Shown: positions 8,221 through 17,419, counted from the stretch's first letter. The stretch is 64,000 nt of DNA from JAOUEA01 sp963797635 (GCA_963797635.1 CAWCPZ010000003.1:142637-206636); one strand, 5' to 3'. Translations and numbers: made by a program. The notes: generated from the letters alone by a model not told the origin.

Positions 8221-10306
8221 ATGAGCGATCGCCCGGCGAACCGGCTCGCGGACCAGACCAGCCCCTACCTCCTGCAGCACGCGCACAACCCGGTGGACTG
8301 GTACCCGTGGGGACCGGACGCGCTGAACGCGGCACGCGAACGCGACGTGCCGATCTTCCTGTCGATCGGCTACGCGGCCTGCCACTGGTGTCACGTGATG
8401 GAGCGCGAGTCGTTCGAGGACGAAGCGACCGCGGCGTTGATGAACACATCCTTCGTCTCGATCAAGGTGGACCGGGAGGAGCGACCCGACCTGGACGGCA
8501 TCTACATGGATGCGGTGCAGGCGATGACGGGTCACGGCGGCTGGCCCATGTCGGCGTTCCTCACGCCCGACGGACGGCCGTTCTACGCGGGCACGTACTA
8601 CCCACCGGAGCCGCGTCCCGGGATGCCGTCGTTCCGCCAGGTGCTGACGGGGATCGCCGAAGCATGGGATGAGCGTCGCGACGAGATCGTGGCCCAGGCC
8701 GGCAAGGTGACGGAGTCGATCGCCAGCGTGGGGTCGCTGGAAGGATCGAACGATCCCTTGACCGGGGAGGTCGCCCGGGAGGCCATGCAGGCCCTGCGGC
8801 CCTCGTTCGACGGCCGCTGGGGCGGGTTCGGCGGCGCACCGAAGTTCCCGCAGCCGATGACGCTGGAATTCTGCCTGCGGCAGTCGCTGCGCGGCGTGCC
8901 CGACGCGCTGGAGATGGTGGTGATCTCGCTCGACCGGATGGCGGAGGGCGGGATCTACGACCATGTGGGCGGGGGGTTCGCCCGGTACTCCACCGACGGT
9001 GCGTGGCACGTTCCCCACTTCGAGAAGATGCTCTACGACAACGCCCAGCTCGTGCAGCTGTACACGCGGACCTGGCAGGTCACCGGCGAGGATCGCTACC
9101 GCCGCGTGGCGACCGAGACGGTCGAGTACCTGCTGCGGGAGATGCAGCATCCCGAGGGCGGGTTCTTCTCCTCCCAGGACGCCGACTCCGAAGGCGTCGA
9201 GGGCAGGTTCTTCACGTGGACCTGGGACGAGTTGGTCGACCTGGTCGGCGAGCCGGTGGCGGCGTGCTTCGGCGCCACGGTCGAGGGCAACTGGGCCGGC
9301 GAGGAGGGGCGCACGAACGTGCTGTGGCGTCCGATCGCGATCTCGGCGGTGGCGCGCGAGCACGGACTCGATCCCACGGACCTCGAGGCGATGGTGGAGG
9401 ACGCGCGCACCGTCCTGTTCGAGGCACGGGACGCACGCGTCCACCCCGGCACCGACGACAAGGTGCTCACGGCATGGAACGCGATGGCGATCCGAGCGCT
9501 GGCCGAAGCAGGCCGCGCCTTCGACGAACCCCGCTACATCGAGGCGGCGACGCGCTGCGCGTCGTTCGTGCATGACGCACCTGCGTGACCAGGGCGGACG
9601 GCTCCTTCGCTCGTGGCGGAACGGGGTGGCCGGAGGTCCCGCCTTCTGCGAGGACCATGCGCAGTTCGCGTCGGCGTGCCTCACCCTCTACGAGACCACG
9701 CACGACCTCGCATGGTTCACCGCCGCGCGCGAGACGGCCGATGCGATGCTGCGGCTGTTCGCCGACACGGAACGCGGCGGCTTCTTCGTGACCGGGTCGG
9801 ACGCCGACCCGTTGGTGGTTCGTCCCAAGGACCTGCAGGACAACGCGGTGCCCAGCGGCAACTCGGTGGCGGCCGAGGTGCTGCTGCGCCTGTCGCACCT
9901 CACCGGTGAGGTGTCCTACGAGGAGGCGGGCGCGTCGGCGCTCCGCCTGGTGCGCGACGTGATGGGCAGGGTGCCGACAGGGTTCGGCCACGCGTTGTGC
10001 GCGCTGGACCTGGTCCTCGGGCCCGTCCACGAGGTGGCGATCGTGGGACCGATCGATGCGGCGGCGACGCGCGCGTTGACGCGCGAGGTCACGGTGCGCC
10101 GGTATCTGCCGAACGCGGTGCTCGCGGTGGCCGGACCGGAGGACGACGGCGCGCGCGAAGCGGTCGCGCTGCTCACCGACCGCGAGCCTCGCGACGGTCA
10201 GCCGACGGCGTACGTGTGCGAGCACTTCACCTGCAAGCTGCCCGTCACCGCGCCCGAAGACCTGGCCGCCCAGCTCACGCCCGCCGGTTCCGACGGTCTC
10301 GGGTAG
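8221..10306 (+). CDS. YyaL-type thioredoxin-domain protein (DUF255), frame broken
   Basis: About 694 residues, normal for the family. An N-terminal thioredoxin-like DUF255 domain (NPVDWYPWGPDALNAARERD; CxxC in YAACHWCHVMERESFED; VDREERPDLD) is followed by an (alpha/alpha)6-barrel region like the N-acylglucosamine 2-epimerase fold (GGFGGAPKFP, DHVGGGFARYSTD, PHFEKMLYDNAQL, SSQDADSEG). The frame changes once near 9575-9585, equal to one extra base (a CC where a single C restores frame), after which LRDQGGRLLRSWRNG continues the barrel. Function is unsettled; a thiol or thioredoxin-linked role is usually suggested. The 3' end is duplicated just downstream. Confidence 0.88.
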
Positions 10307-10331
10307 GGTCAAAGGATGTTGAAGGCTGCAT
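10251..10331 (+). repeat. Copy 1 of an 80-bp duplication: 3' end of the DUF255 gene
   Basis: This stretch covers the last 50 or so coding bases of the DUF255 gene and its stop. It is repeated with a handful of mismatches at 10371-10450, where the copy no longer codes. Both copies end in GGGTAGGGTCAAAGGATGT and then GAAGGCTGCAT. Confidence 0.85.
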
Positions 10332-10362
10332 CATGTTGAAGGCTGCATCATGTTGAAGGCTG
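10316..10362 (+). repeat. 17-bp tandem repeat, nearly three copies
   Basis: The unit ATGTTGAAGGCTGCATC occurs at 10316-10332 and 10333-10349, and a third partial copy starts at 10350. It lies between the two copies of the 80-bp duplication, so slippage or an unequal duplication event is likely. Confidence 0.85.
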
Positions 10363-10370
10363 ATCATCCG

Positions 10371-10450
10371 CGCCCGGAGACCTGGCGGCCAGCTCACGGG
10401 GGCCGGTTCCGACGGTCGCGGGTAGGGTCAAAGGATGTGGAAGGCTGCAT
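10371..10450 (+). repeat. Copy 2 of the 80-bp duplication (non-coding)
   Basis: This is a degenerate copy of 10251-10331, offset by about 120 bases. It holds the former gene end and stop codon but no open frame continues into it. It lies immediately upstream of the peroxiredoxin gene and forms part of that gene's leader. Confidence 0.85.
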
Positions 10451-10494
10451 AGGCTGGGCTCCGACCATGCCTGGGTACGATGGGGAGATGAGAT

Positions 10495-10953
10495 GTGAAG
10501 CCTGGAGATCCCGCACCCGCGTTCACCCTGAAGGATCAAGCGGGCAACGACGTGTCGCTCTCCGACTTCGCCGGCCGCACGCTCCTCGTCTACTTCTATC
10601 CGGCGGCCGACACGCCGGGGTGCACCACCCAGTCGTGCGCGGTCCGTGATGCCCGCGAGGACCTCACCTCGCTCGGGGTCGACGTCGTGGGCATCTCCCC
10701 GGACGAACCGGGACCGCAGGCCGCGTTCGACGAGAAGTTCGGCCTCGGGTTCCCGCTCCTGAGCGACCCCGATCACGCGGTGGCCGACGCGTGGGGCACG
10801 TGGGGTGAGAAGTCGATGTACGGCAAGACGTACATGGGCATCATCCGGTCCTCCTTCCTGGTCGACGGCGACGGGAACATCCGGGACGCCTGGTACAAGG
10901 TCTCGCCCAAGGACACCGTGCCGAACGCGATGAAGGCGCTGCAGCAGGCCTGA
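10495..10953 (+). CDS. bcp: Thioredoxin-dependent peroxiredoxin, BCP/PrxQ type
   Basis: 152 residues, typical of the family, which reduces H2O2 and organic hydroperoxides with thioredoxin. The peroxidatic Cys lies in YPAADTPGCTTQSCAVRD (about residue 43) with a second Cys five residues later that could be the resolving one, as in PrxQ. A conserved Arg follows in the GIIRSSFLV stretch. The start is GTG at 10495, supported by a GGGGAGATGAG stretch a few bases upstream. The gene follows the DUF255 thioredoxin-like protein, which may hint at linked thiol redox function. Confidence 0.93.
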   Translation: MKPGDPAPAFTLKDQAGNDVSLSDFAGRTLLVYFYPAADTPGCTTQSCAVRDAREDLTSLGVDVVGISPDEPGPQAAFDEKFGLGFPLLSDPDHAVADAWGTWGEKSMYGKTYMGIIRSSFLVDGDGNIRDAWYKVSPKDTVPNAMKALQQA

Positions 10954-10963
10954 TCCGACGCGC

Positions 10964-11002
10964 TTGACGAGGTGCTGGGTAAGCTGTAACTTACCGTAAG
11001 TG
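10964..11002 (+). promoter_or_regulatory. Promoter and probable operator of the ArsR-SRPBCC operon
   Basis: TTGACG (10964-10969) and TAACTT (10987-10992) are 17 bases apart, a good housekeeping-type promoter. The start ATG is at 11003, so the transcript would be leaderless or nearly so. The region carries interleaved inverted repeats of GTAAG/CTTAC (GTAAGCTGTAACTTAC, then CTTACCGTAAG), overlapping the -10 and the start site. This is the expected layout for an autorepressing ArsR protein. Confidence 0.7.
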
Positions 11003-11347
11003 ATGGCTTACCCACTTGCCGCCGACCTCGCCCTGGACGCGCTCGGAGATCCCACCCGGCGCCGCGTGATGGAGCTGCTCCGCACCGGGCCACGCGCGGT
11101 GGGCGACCTCGCGGCCGAACTCCCGGTGAGCCGGCCGGCCGTGTCCCAGCACCTTCGCGTGCTGAAGGGCGCGGGACTCGTCACCAGCCGGCCGCACGGC
11201 ACCCGGCACCTCTACTCGATCGACGACGAGGGCCTGGTCGCCATCCGCACCTACCTGGAAACGTTCTGGGACGACGCCCTCGCCGCCTTCAAGGACGCGG
11301 CCGAAGGGTCCCCCGCCACACCATCTGAGGGAGGAGAGCACCCGTGA
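11003..11347 (+). CDS. ArsR-family winged-helix regulator
   Basis: 114 residues. The ArsR fold is clear: ALDALGDPTRRRVMELL, then the recognition region LPVSRPAVSQHLRVLKGAGL and the wing GTRHLYSID. No Cys metal site is visible, so it is probably not a metal sensor; this sub-family is often paired with an SRPBCC/AHSA1 protein, as here, and represses its own operon. A GTG at 11000 is also possible, but 11003 keeps the usual N-terminus. The next gene starts inside the stop (GTGA at 11344). Confidence 0.9.
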   Translation: MAYPLAADLALDALGDPTRRRVMELLRTGPRAVGDLAAELPVSRPAVSQHLRVLKGAGLVTSRPHGTRHLYSIDDEGLVAIRTYLETFWDDALAAFKDAAEGSPATPSEGGEHP

Positions 11348-11811
11348 TCGACCCCATCCGCCGCACCATCACGGTCACCTGCGACCCGGCCACGGCCTTC
11401 CGCGTGTTCACCGACGAGATGGCCACGTGGTGGCCGCTCGACACCTTCTCCCGATCGGCCGATGAAGGCGGCGCCCCCGTGGCCTCCATGGTGTTCGACC
11501 ACGAGGGGGGCGGCACGATCTGGGAGGTGCGCGCCGACGGTGGGCGGGCATCGTGGGGCCAGATCCTCGCCTGGGAACCACCTACCCGGCTGGTCATGGC
11601 GTGGAAACCGCACGACCGCCCCGTCGGACCCACCGAGGTCGAGGTGACGTTCACGGCGCTCGAGGAGGGCGGGACACGGGTCGACCTCGAACACCGAGGC
11701 TGGGAACGCCTCGGCGACCTCGCGCTCGAGGGCCGCGAGAACTATGCGAGCGGGTGGCCGATGGTCTTCGATCAGCGATTCGCCAACGCCGCGAACGGGG
11801 TGGCCGCCTGA
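11344..11811 (+). CDS. SRPBCC/AHSA1-domain protein
   Basis: 155 residues with a single START/SRPBCC-like domain. The typical pattern is seen in AFRVFTDEMATWWPLDTF near the N-terminus, in ILAWEPPTRLVMAWKPH mid-way, and in the beta-strand TEVEVTFTALEEGGTRVDLE near the C-terminus. The fold binds hydrophobic ligands in a deep pocket; the ligand here is unknown. Its GTG start overlaps the ArsR stop, so it is translationally coupled to the regulator, which probably represses both genes. Confidence 0.88.
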   Translation: MIDPIRRTITVTCDPATAFRVFTDEMATWWPLDTFSRSADEGGAPVASMVFDHEGGGTIWEVRADGGRASWGQILAWEPPTRLVMAWKPHDRPVGPTEVEVTFTALEEGGTRVDLEHRGWERLGDLALEGRENYASGWPMVFDQRFANAANGVAA

Positions 11812-11849
11812 GGGGCACGCCCACGCAGATCCGCTCGATCCGCGCCCGG

Positions 11850-11879
11850 TAGACTGGCCGCTTCCCGACCTCCAGGAGG
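11850..11879 (+). promoter_or_regulatory. -10 box and ribosome site of the cyclophilin gene
   Basis: TAGACT (11850-11855) is a good actinobacterial -10 match, and AGGAGG (11874-11879) sits 7 bases before the ATG at 11887. No clear -35 is visible. Confidence 0.5.
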
Positions 11880-11886
11880 CTGGCCC

Positions 11887-12396
11887 ATGCCCAACGCCAC
11901 CATCGTCACGAACCAGGGTTCGTTCACCGTCACCCTGATGCCCGAGCACGCCCCGAAGACCGTGCAGAACTTCGTCGATCTCGCCACCGGCGGACGTGAG
12001 TGGACCGACCCGCGGGACGGCCAGACCAAGTCCGATGCCTTGTATCCGGGCACCGTGTTCCACCGGGTGATCGACGGGTTCATGGTGCAGGGCGGCGACC
12101 CCACGGGCACGGGCATGGGCGGTCCCGGCTACACGTTCGAGGACGAATGCCCGCCCGACGGTCCCACGTTCAACCAGGTGGGTCGGCTCGCGATGGCCAA
12201 CGCCGGACCCGGCACGAACGGTTCGCAGTTCTTCGTGACCGTGGCCGAGACGCCGTGGTTGAACGGGCGACACACGATCTTCGGGCAGGTCACCGAGGGC
12301 TACGACGTGGTGGAAGCGATGTCGAAGGTGGCCACCAGCGGCCAGGACAAGCCCGCCGACGAGATCGTGATCGAGCGCATCGACATCGCCGAGTGA
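11887..12396 (+). CDS. Cyclophilin-type peptidyl-prolyl cis-trans isomerase
   Basis: 169 residues, a single cytoplasmic cyclophilin domain with no signal peptide. Active-site motifs are present: FHRVIDGFMVQGGDP (catalytic Arg, Phe and Gln), MANAGPGTNGSQFFVTV and the Trp/His region WLNGRHTIFGQV. It catalyses proline isomerisation in protein folding. A strong AGGAGG ribosome site precedes the ATG. The stop overlaps the GTG start of the SGNH hydrolase gene. Confidence 0.95.
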   Translation: MPNATIVTNQGSFTVTLMPEHAPKTVQNFVDLATGGREWTDPRDGQTKSDALYPGTVFHRVIDGFMVQGGDPTGTGMGGPGYTFEDECPPDGPTFNQVGRLAMANAGPGTNGSQFFVTVAETPWLNGRHTIFGQVTEGYDVVEAMSKVATSGQDKPADEIVIERIDIAE

Positions 12397-13025
12397 CCGC
12401 CGTCCTCTGTTACGGGGACTCCAACACCTGGGGCTACGCCGCCTCGACCCAGCAGCGCCTGGGCCGATGGGAGCGGTGGCCCGGCGTCGTGCAACGCGCG
12501 CTCGGTGAGGACGTCCACGTGATCGAGGAGGCCCTCAACGGCCGCACGACGGCGTTCGAGGTGCCGTTCGATCCGGGGCGCAACGGGCTGGCGTACCTGC
12601 CGATCGCGCTGGAGAGCCACGCGCCCCTCGACGTCGTGGTGATCGCGCTGGGCGTGAACGACCTGTTCGTGCCGGGGGCGCTCTCGGTGCACCATGCGGC
12701 GCGAGGCGCGATCACCCTGGCCGAGGTGGTGGCGACGAGCGGCACCGGGCCCGGCGGCGAGGCGCCCGAGGTGCTGCTGCTGGTGCCGCCCCCGCTCGCT
12801 GCCCTCGGGGTGTGGGACGCCGAGAGCCCGCACGCGGAGCTGGAGTCCCGCGGGTTCGCCGACGCCTACCGCCTCGTGGCCGAAGACGCCCAGGTGCCGC
12901 TGCTCGACCTCGGGGCGTTCGTGACCTCGAGCCCGGTGGACGGCGTGCACTTCGAGGCCGAGGACCACCGCGTGATGGGCGAGGCGATCGCGGCGGCGCT
13001 GCGCGACCTGATGGAGCTGCGCTAG
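12393..13025 (+). CDS. SGNH/GDSL-family hydrolase
   Basis: 210 residues, normal for small SGNH esterases. The catalytic blocks are visible: block I CYGDSNTWGY (Ser nucleophile), a Gly block near ALNGRTTAFE, block III IALGVNDLF (Asn), and block V DGVHFEAEDH (Asp and His). There is no signal peptide, so it is probably cytoplasmic. Such enzymes hydrolyse esters of small alcohols or carbohydrates; the substrate cannot be told. The GTG start at 12393 lies within the stop codon of the cyclophilin gene (GTGA). Confidence 0.9.
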   Translation: MTAVLCYGDSNTWGYAASTQQRLGRWERWPGVVQRALGEDVHVIEEALNGRTTAFEVPFDPGRNGLAYLPIALESHAPLDVVVIALGVNDLFVPGALSVHHAARGAITLAEVVATSGTGPGGEAPEVLLLVPPPLAALGVWDAESPHAELESRGFADAYRLVAEDAQVPLLDLGAFVTSSPVDGVHFEAEDHRVMGEAIAAALRDLMELR

Positions 13026-13060
13026 CGCGCCGTCGTCGTTGGCCCGCGTCACGCGGCGAG

Positions 13061-13579
13061 TCACGCCGGCGGGTCGAGCCGGTACACGAGGTGTCCCCAG
13101 CCGGCGCGGATCGTCCCGCGCCAGATCTCGAACCCCAGCTTCTCGGCCACCCGCCACGAGCCGATGTTCTCGGGGCGGATCAACGAGATGAGGAACGCCG
13201 GCTGCAGTTCGGCGAACGCCCAGTCGCGGCAGGCGGCACCGGCCTCGGTGGCGAACCCCCGCCCCTGCCGGTCGCGGCGGATGTGCCAGCCCAGCTCCAG
13301 CAGCGACTCGCCGTCGACGTCCTGGAACGAGGGCCCGCAGTCGCCGATCACCTCGCCGGTCGCGCGTTCCTCCACCGCGAGGAGCCCGGTGCCGTCCGCC
13401 ACGTACCGCTCGAGCTGGCGGTCGATCCATCGGGCGGTGGCCGCGCGGTCGAACGGCGCCGGGTACCACCGCATCGACACGGGGTCACCCAGGACCGCCT
13501 GCAGGGCATCGAGGTCGGAGCCGTCGGCCGCGTACGGGCGCAGGCGCAGACGCTCGGTCTCCAGGGTGGGCGGACTCAT
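13061..13579 (-). CDS. GNAT acetyltransferase, RimJ/RimL type
   Basis: 172 residues. The N-terminal strand LETERLRLRPY, the acetyl-CoA loop RRDRQGRGFATEAGAACRDW and the family ending LIRPENIGSWRVAEKLGFE are typical of RimJ/RimL-like GNAT enzymes, which acetylate protein N-termini or small molecules. I chose the ATG at 13579 (MSPPTLETERL); an ATG at 13609 adds ten non-conserved residues. It is convergent with the SGNH gene and divergent from the serine-cycle island. Confidence 0.88.
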   Translation of the reverse strand: MSPPTLETERLRLRPYAADGSDLDALQAVLGDPVSMRWYPAPFDRAATARWIDRQLERYVADGTGLLAVEERATGEVIGDCGPSFQDVDGESLLELGWHIRRDRQGRGFATEAGAACRDWAFAELQPAFLISLIRPENIGSWRVAEKLGFEIWRGTIRAGWGHLVYRLDPPA

Positions 13580-13683
13580 CCGACGGACGAGTCTAGATGC
13601 CGTGGTCACGGCTCGCGGTTACCGCTCCCCCGGCGGTTCGGTCCATACTGCGGGCTCTCCACGCGCACGGAAGGATCCTCCTC

Positions 13684-14670
13684 ATGAGCGAACGACCGAA
13701 CATCCTGGTGACCCGGCCGATCATGGACGGGGCGACGGCGACCCTGCGCGAACGCGCCGACGTCACGATCCACGAGAACGAGTTCGGCATCCCGCGGGAC
13801 GAGCTCCTCGAGGTGATCGCCGGCCGCGACGCCATCATCACGATGCTCACCGAGCAGGTCGACGCCGAGTTCCTGGCCGCGGCCGGGCCGAACCTGACGA
13901 TCGTCGCCAACCACGCCGTGGGCTTCGACAACATCGACGTTGCCGCGTGCACCGCCGCCGGCGTGCTGGCCACCAACACGCCCGACGTGCTCACCGAGAC
14001 CACCGCCGACACCGCGTTCGCGCTGCTGATGGCGGCCGCGCGGCGCCTGGGCGAAGGGGAACGCTTCCTGCGCGCGGAGCGGCCCTGGATCTGGGGTCCG
14101 CTGATGATGCTGGGCCAGGACGTGCACCACAAGACGATCGGCATCGTGGGGTTCGGCCGGATCGGGCAGGCGGTGGCCCGGCGCGCGAAGGGCTTCGGGA
14201 TGGACGTGATCTACGCCGACGCGTTCCAGCTCCCCGCCGACGTCGAAGCCGAGACCGGCGCCCGGCGCGTGGAGCTCGAGGCGCTCCTGGAGCAGGCGGA
14301 CTTCGTCTCGATCCACACGAACCTCACGGAGGAGACGCGGCATCTGTTCGACGCCGAAGCGTTCAAGCGCATGAAGCCGACCGCCGTGTTGGTCAACACC
14401 TCTCGCGGGCCTGTCGTCAACGAATCGGCGCTCGCCGATGCCCTGGAGTCCGGCGAGATCTTCGGCGCGGGGCTCGACGTGTTCGAGCGTGAGCCCCAGG
14501 TCGAACCCCGTCTGCTGGCGCTGGAGAACGTCGTGGTGATCCCGCACCTGGGCAGTGCCACGGTGGACACCCGGGATGCCATGGGCGCGCTGGCGGTGCA
14601 GAACGTGTTCGCGGCGCTGGACGGCACGCGGCCGCCTACACTGCTGAATCCCGACGCGTTCAAGGAGTGA
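13684..14670 (+). CDS. hprA: Hydroxypyruvate reductase / D-glycerate dehydrogenase
   Basis: 328 residues of the D-isomer-specific 2-hydroxyacid dehydrogenase family. The N-terminus ILVTRPIMDGA and HAVGFDNIDV belong to the catalytic domain. The Rossmann loop is IVGFGRIGQ (about residue 155). Catalytic Arg lies in NTSRGPVV, Glu in the VFEREP stretch and His in VIPHLGSA. It reduces hydroxypyruvate (or glyoxylate) to D-glycerate with NAD(P)H. Specificity is inferred partly from context: it opens a gene series that otherwise matches the serine cycle. RBS-like GGAAGGATCC precedes the ATG; a CATACT -10-like box lies at 13644. Confidence 0.88.
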   Translation: MSERPNILVTRPIMDGATATLRERADVTIHENEFGIPRDELLEVIAGRDAIITMLTEQVDAEFLAAAGPNLTIVANHAVGFDNIDVAACTAAGVLATNTPDVLTETTADTAFALLMAAARRLGEGERFLRAERPWIWGPLMMLGQDVHHKTIGIVGFGRIGQAVARRAKGFGMDVIYADAFQLPADVEAETGARRVELEALLEQADFVSIHTNLTEETRHLFDAEAFKRMKPTAVLVNTSRGPVVNESALADALESGEIFGAGLDVFEREPQVEPRLLALENVVVIPHLGSATVDTRDAMGALAVQNVFAALDGTRPPTLLNPDAFKE

Positions 14671-14677
14671 CGACGGC

Positions 14678-17280
14678 GTGACCGCCCGCGCGGCCGCTTC
14701 GACGGGCCGCCGAGAGCGGCCCGCCTCCCCTGAGCTCCGGCGTGACGTTCGCCTGCTCACGACGATGCTCGGCGACGCGATCGCCGAGAGCGGCGGCCCC
14801 GCGCTGCTCGCCGAGGTGGAGGCGCTCCGCCTCGCGACGATCGCGTTCCGGGGCACGCCCACGGCGGCCCGCCGGGCCACGATCGTCTCCCTCGTGGATC
14901 AGCTCGATGTGTCACGCGCCGAAGACGTGATCCGCGCGTTCACCTGCTACTTCCAGCTGGTGAACCTGGCCGAGGAGCGCCAGCGTCTGCGCGTCCTGGC
15001 GCGTCGCGCCCGTTCGGGCAAGCCGGTGAAGGACTCGATCGACGCCCTGGACGTGGATGCGTCCGCGTTCGAGGATCTGCGCATCACGCCGGTGCTGACC
15101 GCCCACCCCACCGAGGCCAAGCGTCGCGCCGTGGTCGAGCACCTGTGGCGGATCGGCGCCCTGCTCGAACAGCTCGAGGACCTGCCCACGGGAGCCGCCG
15201 ATGAGCAGGAGGTCCATCGCCGGCTGCGCGAGGAGATCGCCGGGCTGTGGCGTACGGAGCCGATCCGCCGGCATCGTCCCGAACCGCTCGATGAGGTGCG
15301 CGCGACGCTCGCCCTGTTCGACCAGACGATCTTCGTGACCCTGCCGGCGATCTATCGCGCGGTGGACCGCACCCTCGACCCCGAACGCTGTGGAGCGCGG
15401 CCGCCCTCGTTCGCGCCGTTCCTCCGATGGGGCACCTGGGTGGGGGGCGATCGTGACGGCAACCCCGCCGTCACCGCCGAGGTCACGCGGGCGGCGATGG
15501 CGATCCAGACCGACCATGCGCTCCGGGGGATGGAGGCGGCCGCTCGGCGGATCGCCCGGACCCTGTCGGTGTCCGAGCGCGACGTGCCGCCGAGCCGCGC
15601 ACTGCGCCGGGCGTTGGATCGGGACGCCGGCGAGCTTCCCGAGGTCGCCACCGAACTCGGACGGACGCTGTCCGACGCACCCCACCGACGGAAGCTGGGC
15701 CTGGCGGCCCATCGGCTCGCGGCGACCCGGCTGGGCATCCGCGGGGCCTACGCCGGCCCGTCCGAGTTCCTCACGGACATCGAGACGCTGCAACGCTCCC
15801 TCGAGGCCGGTGGCGCTCCGAGGCTGGCGTGGGGCGAGCTGCAACACCTGCGGTGGCAGGTGGAGACGTTCGGGTTCCATCTGGCGTCGATGGAGGTGCG
15901 GCAGCATTCGAGCGTGCTGGCGACCGCCCGCGAGGAGGTCGCCGGTGCGCGGTCATCCCGGCCCTCCCCGCAGACGCGCGAGGTGCTTGGCGACCTTCCG
16001 GGCGATCGCGGACATCCAGCAGCGCCTGGGACCGGAGGCGTGCGAGCGCGTCGTGGTGAGCTTCACGAAGTCGGCGGCGGACCTGGCCGGAGTGCTGGAG
16101 CTCGCGCGCGTCGCGGTGCCGGAGGGGCCCCCCGATGTCGTGCCCGTGCCGCTGCTCGAGTCGCGCCACGAACTCGCGAACGCCACCACGATCCTGGACG
16201 AGTGGACCGCGATGCGCGAGACCAGGGCGCTGCTTCGCCGCCGCGGCAACGAGCTCGAGGTGATGGTGGGCTACTCCGATTCCGCGAAGGAGGTCGGCAT
16301 GCTCGCCGCCAACCTCGAGCTGTACGCGGCGCAGCGGTCGATGGCGGCGTGGGCGCGCGAGCACGGACTGCGGCTCACGATCTTCCACGGCCGCGGCGGC
16401 GCCTTGGGCCGCGGCGGCGGACCGGCGAGCCAGGCGATCACCGCCGAGCCACCGGGTTCGATGGACGGCCGGTTCAAGGTGACCGAGCAGGGCGAGGTGG
16501 CGTTCGCCCGCTACGGGAACCCCGCGCTGGCGCGGCGGCACCTGGAACAGCTCACGAACGCCGTGGTGCGCGCGAGCCGAGGAACCCACCGGCGCCCACG
16601 ATCCCGCCGACGGGTTCGCCGAGGAGATCGCCGTGCTGTCGGCGGCCTCGCGCGAGCGGTACGAGTCGCTCGTGCACGCCGACGGGTTCGTCGAGTTCTT
16701 CCGGCGCGTCACCCCGATCGCGCAGATCGGCACGCTGCCGATCGCGTCGCGGCCCGTCTCGCGAGGCCTGGACGCCGGCGCCGTGCTCGAGGACCTGCGC
16801 GCGATCCCATGGGTCTTCGCCTGGGGTCAGAGCCGCGTGAACCTCACCGGGTGGTACGGGCTCGGCGCCGGACTCGCGGCGGTGGCCGGCCGGCGCGGCG
16901 GGCTCGGGCGCCTCCGCGCGATGGCGCGTGCGTGGCCCTTCTTCGCCACGCTGCTCGAGAACGCCGAGCTCTCGCTCGCGAAGGCCGACCCGGCGATCGC
17001 GGATCTCTACCTGGCCCGCGGCGACCGCCCCGACCTCAGCGCCACGATCCGCGAGGAGATGCAGCGGACCACCGAGCTCGTCCTGTCCGTGACCGGGCAC
17101 GACCACGTGCTGGACGCCAAACCCGACCTGCAGCGCGCCATCGAGTTCCGGAATCCGTACGTCGACGCCCTGTCGTTCCTGCAGGTGCGGTTCCTGGGCG
17201 AACGGCCCGGCGTGCGCACGGAGCGCCTGGTCCAGGCCACGATCAGCGGGGTCGCGGCCGGCCTGCAGAACACCGGCTGA
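14678..17280 (+). CDS. ppc: Phosphoenolpyruvate carboxylase, two frame breaks
   Basis: About 866 residues, the usual bacterial length. It carboxylates PEP to oxaloacetate with bicarbonate. The catalytic blocks are all present: LTAHPTEAKRR (His, about residue 147), WVGGDRDGNPAVT, VMVGYSDSAKEVG (where most enzymes have SDSGKDAG), IFHGRGGALGRGGGPA, GSMDGRFKVTEQGE and the C-terminal QNTG. Frame changes fall near 15975 (restored by removing one T in the CTTGG stretch, giving EVLATFRAIADIQ) and near 16580-16620; each equals one extra base. Start GTG at 14678, 7 bases after hprA. In the serine cycle it supplies oxaloacetate from PEP. Confidence 0.93.
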
Positions 17281-17340
17281 ACGGCGGGTCCCTGACCGGC
17301 GGTGAGGCGGCCGGGCTATCGCCGGATCCGGCACCTATGC

Positions 17341-17374
17341 CATACTCCGGTCTTCCTTTGAACGCCCGTTCAAA
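17341..17374 (+). promoter_or_regulatory. Candidate promoter and palindromic operator ahead of the aminotransferase
   Basis: TTTGAACG-CC-CGTTCAAA at 17357-17374 is a perfect inverted repeat, lying just downstream of a CATACT -10-like box at 17341-17346, where a bound repressor would block transcription. It contains GAAC-N4-GTTC, as LexA sites do, but lacks the flanking C/G of actinobacterial LexA boxes; a TetR-type regulator is more likely. It lies in the only sizeable gap (139 bases) inside the serine-cycle island. Confidence 0.6.
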
Positions 17375-17419
17375 CTTCGGGCTCTGCCGTTCGCGGGGCC
17401 TCGTGAGGGAGGGACAGAC

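Noticed and set aside
10316..10362. CRISPR-like repeats
   Set aside because: The 17-bp units are directly tandem with no spacers and are limited to three copies; no cas genes are near.
15960..16620. Programmed ribosomal frameshifting in ppc
   Set aside because: No slippery heptamer with downstream structure is evident, and the same type of break occurs in many unrelated genes of the window, which points to sequence error.
17357..17374. LexA box before the aminotransferase gene
   Set aside because: It has GAAC-N4-GTTC but T/A in place of the C/G flanks seen in the clear SOS box at 23761, and the genes downstream are metabolic; a TetR-type operator is more likely.
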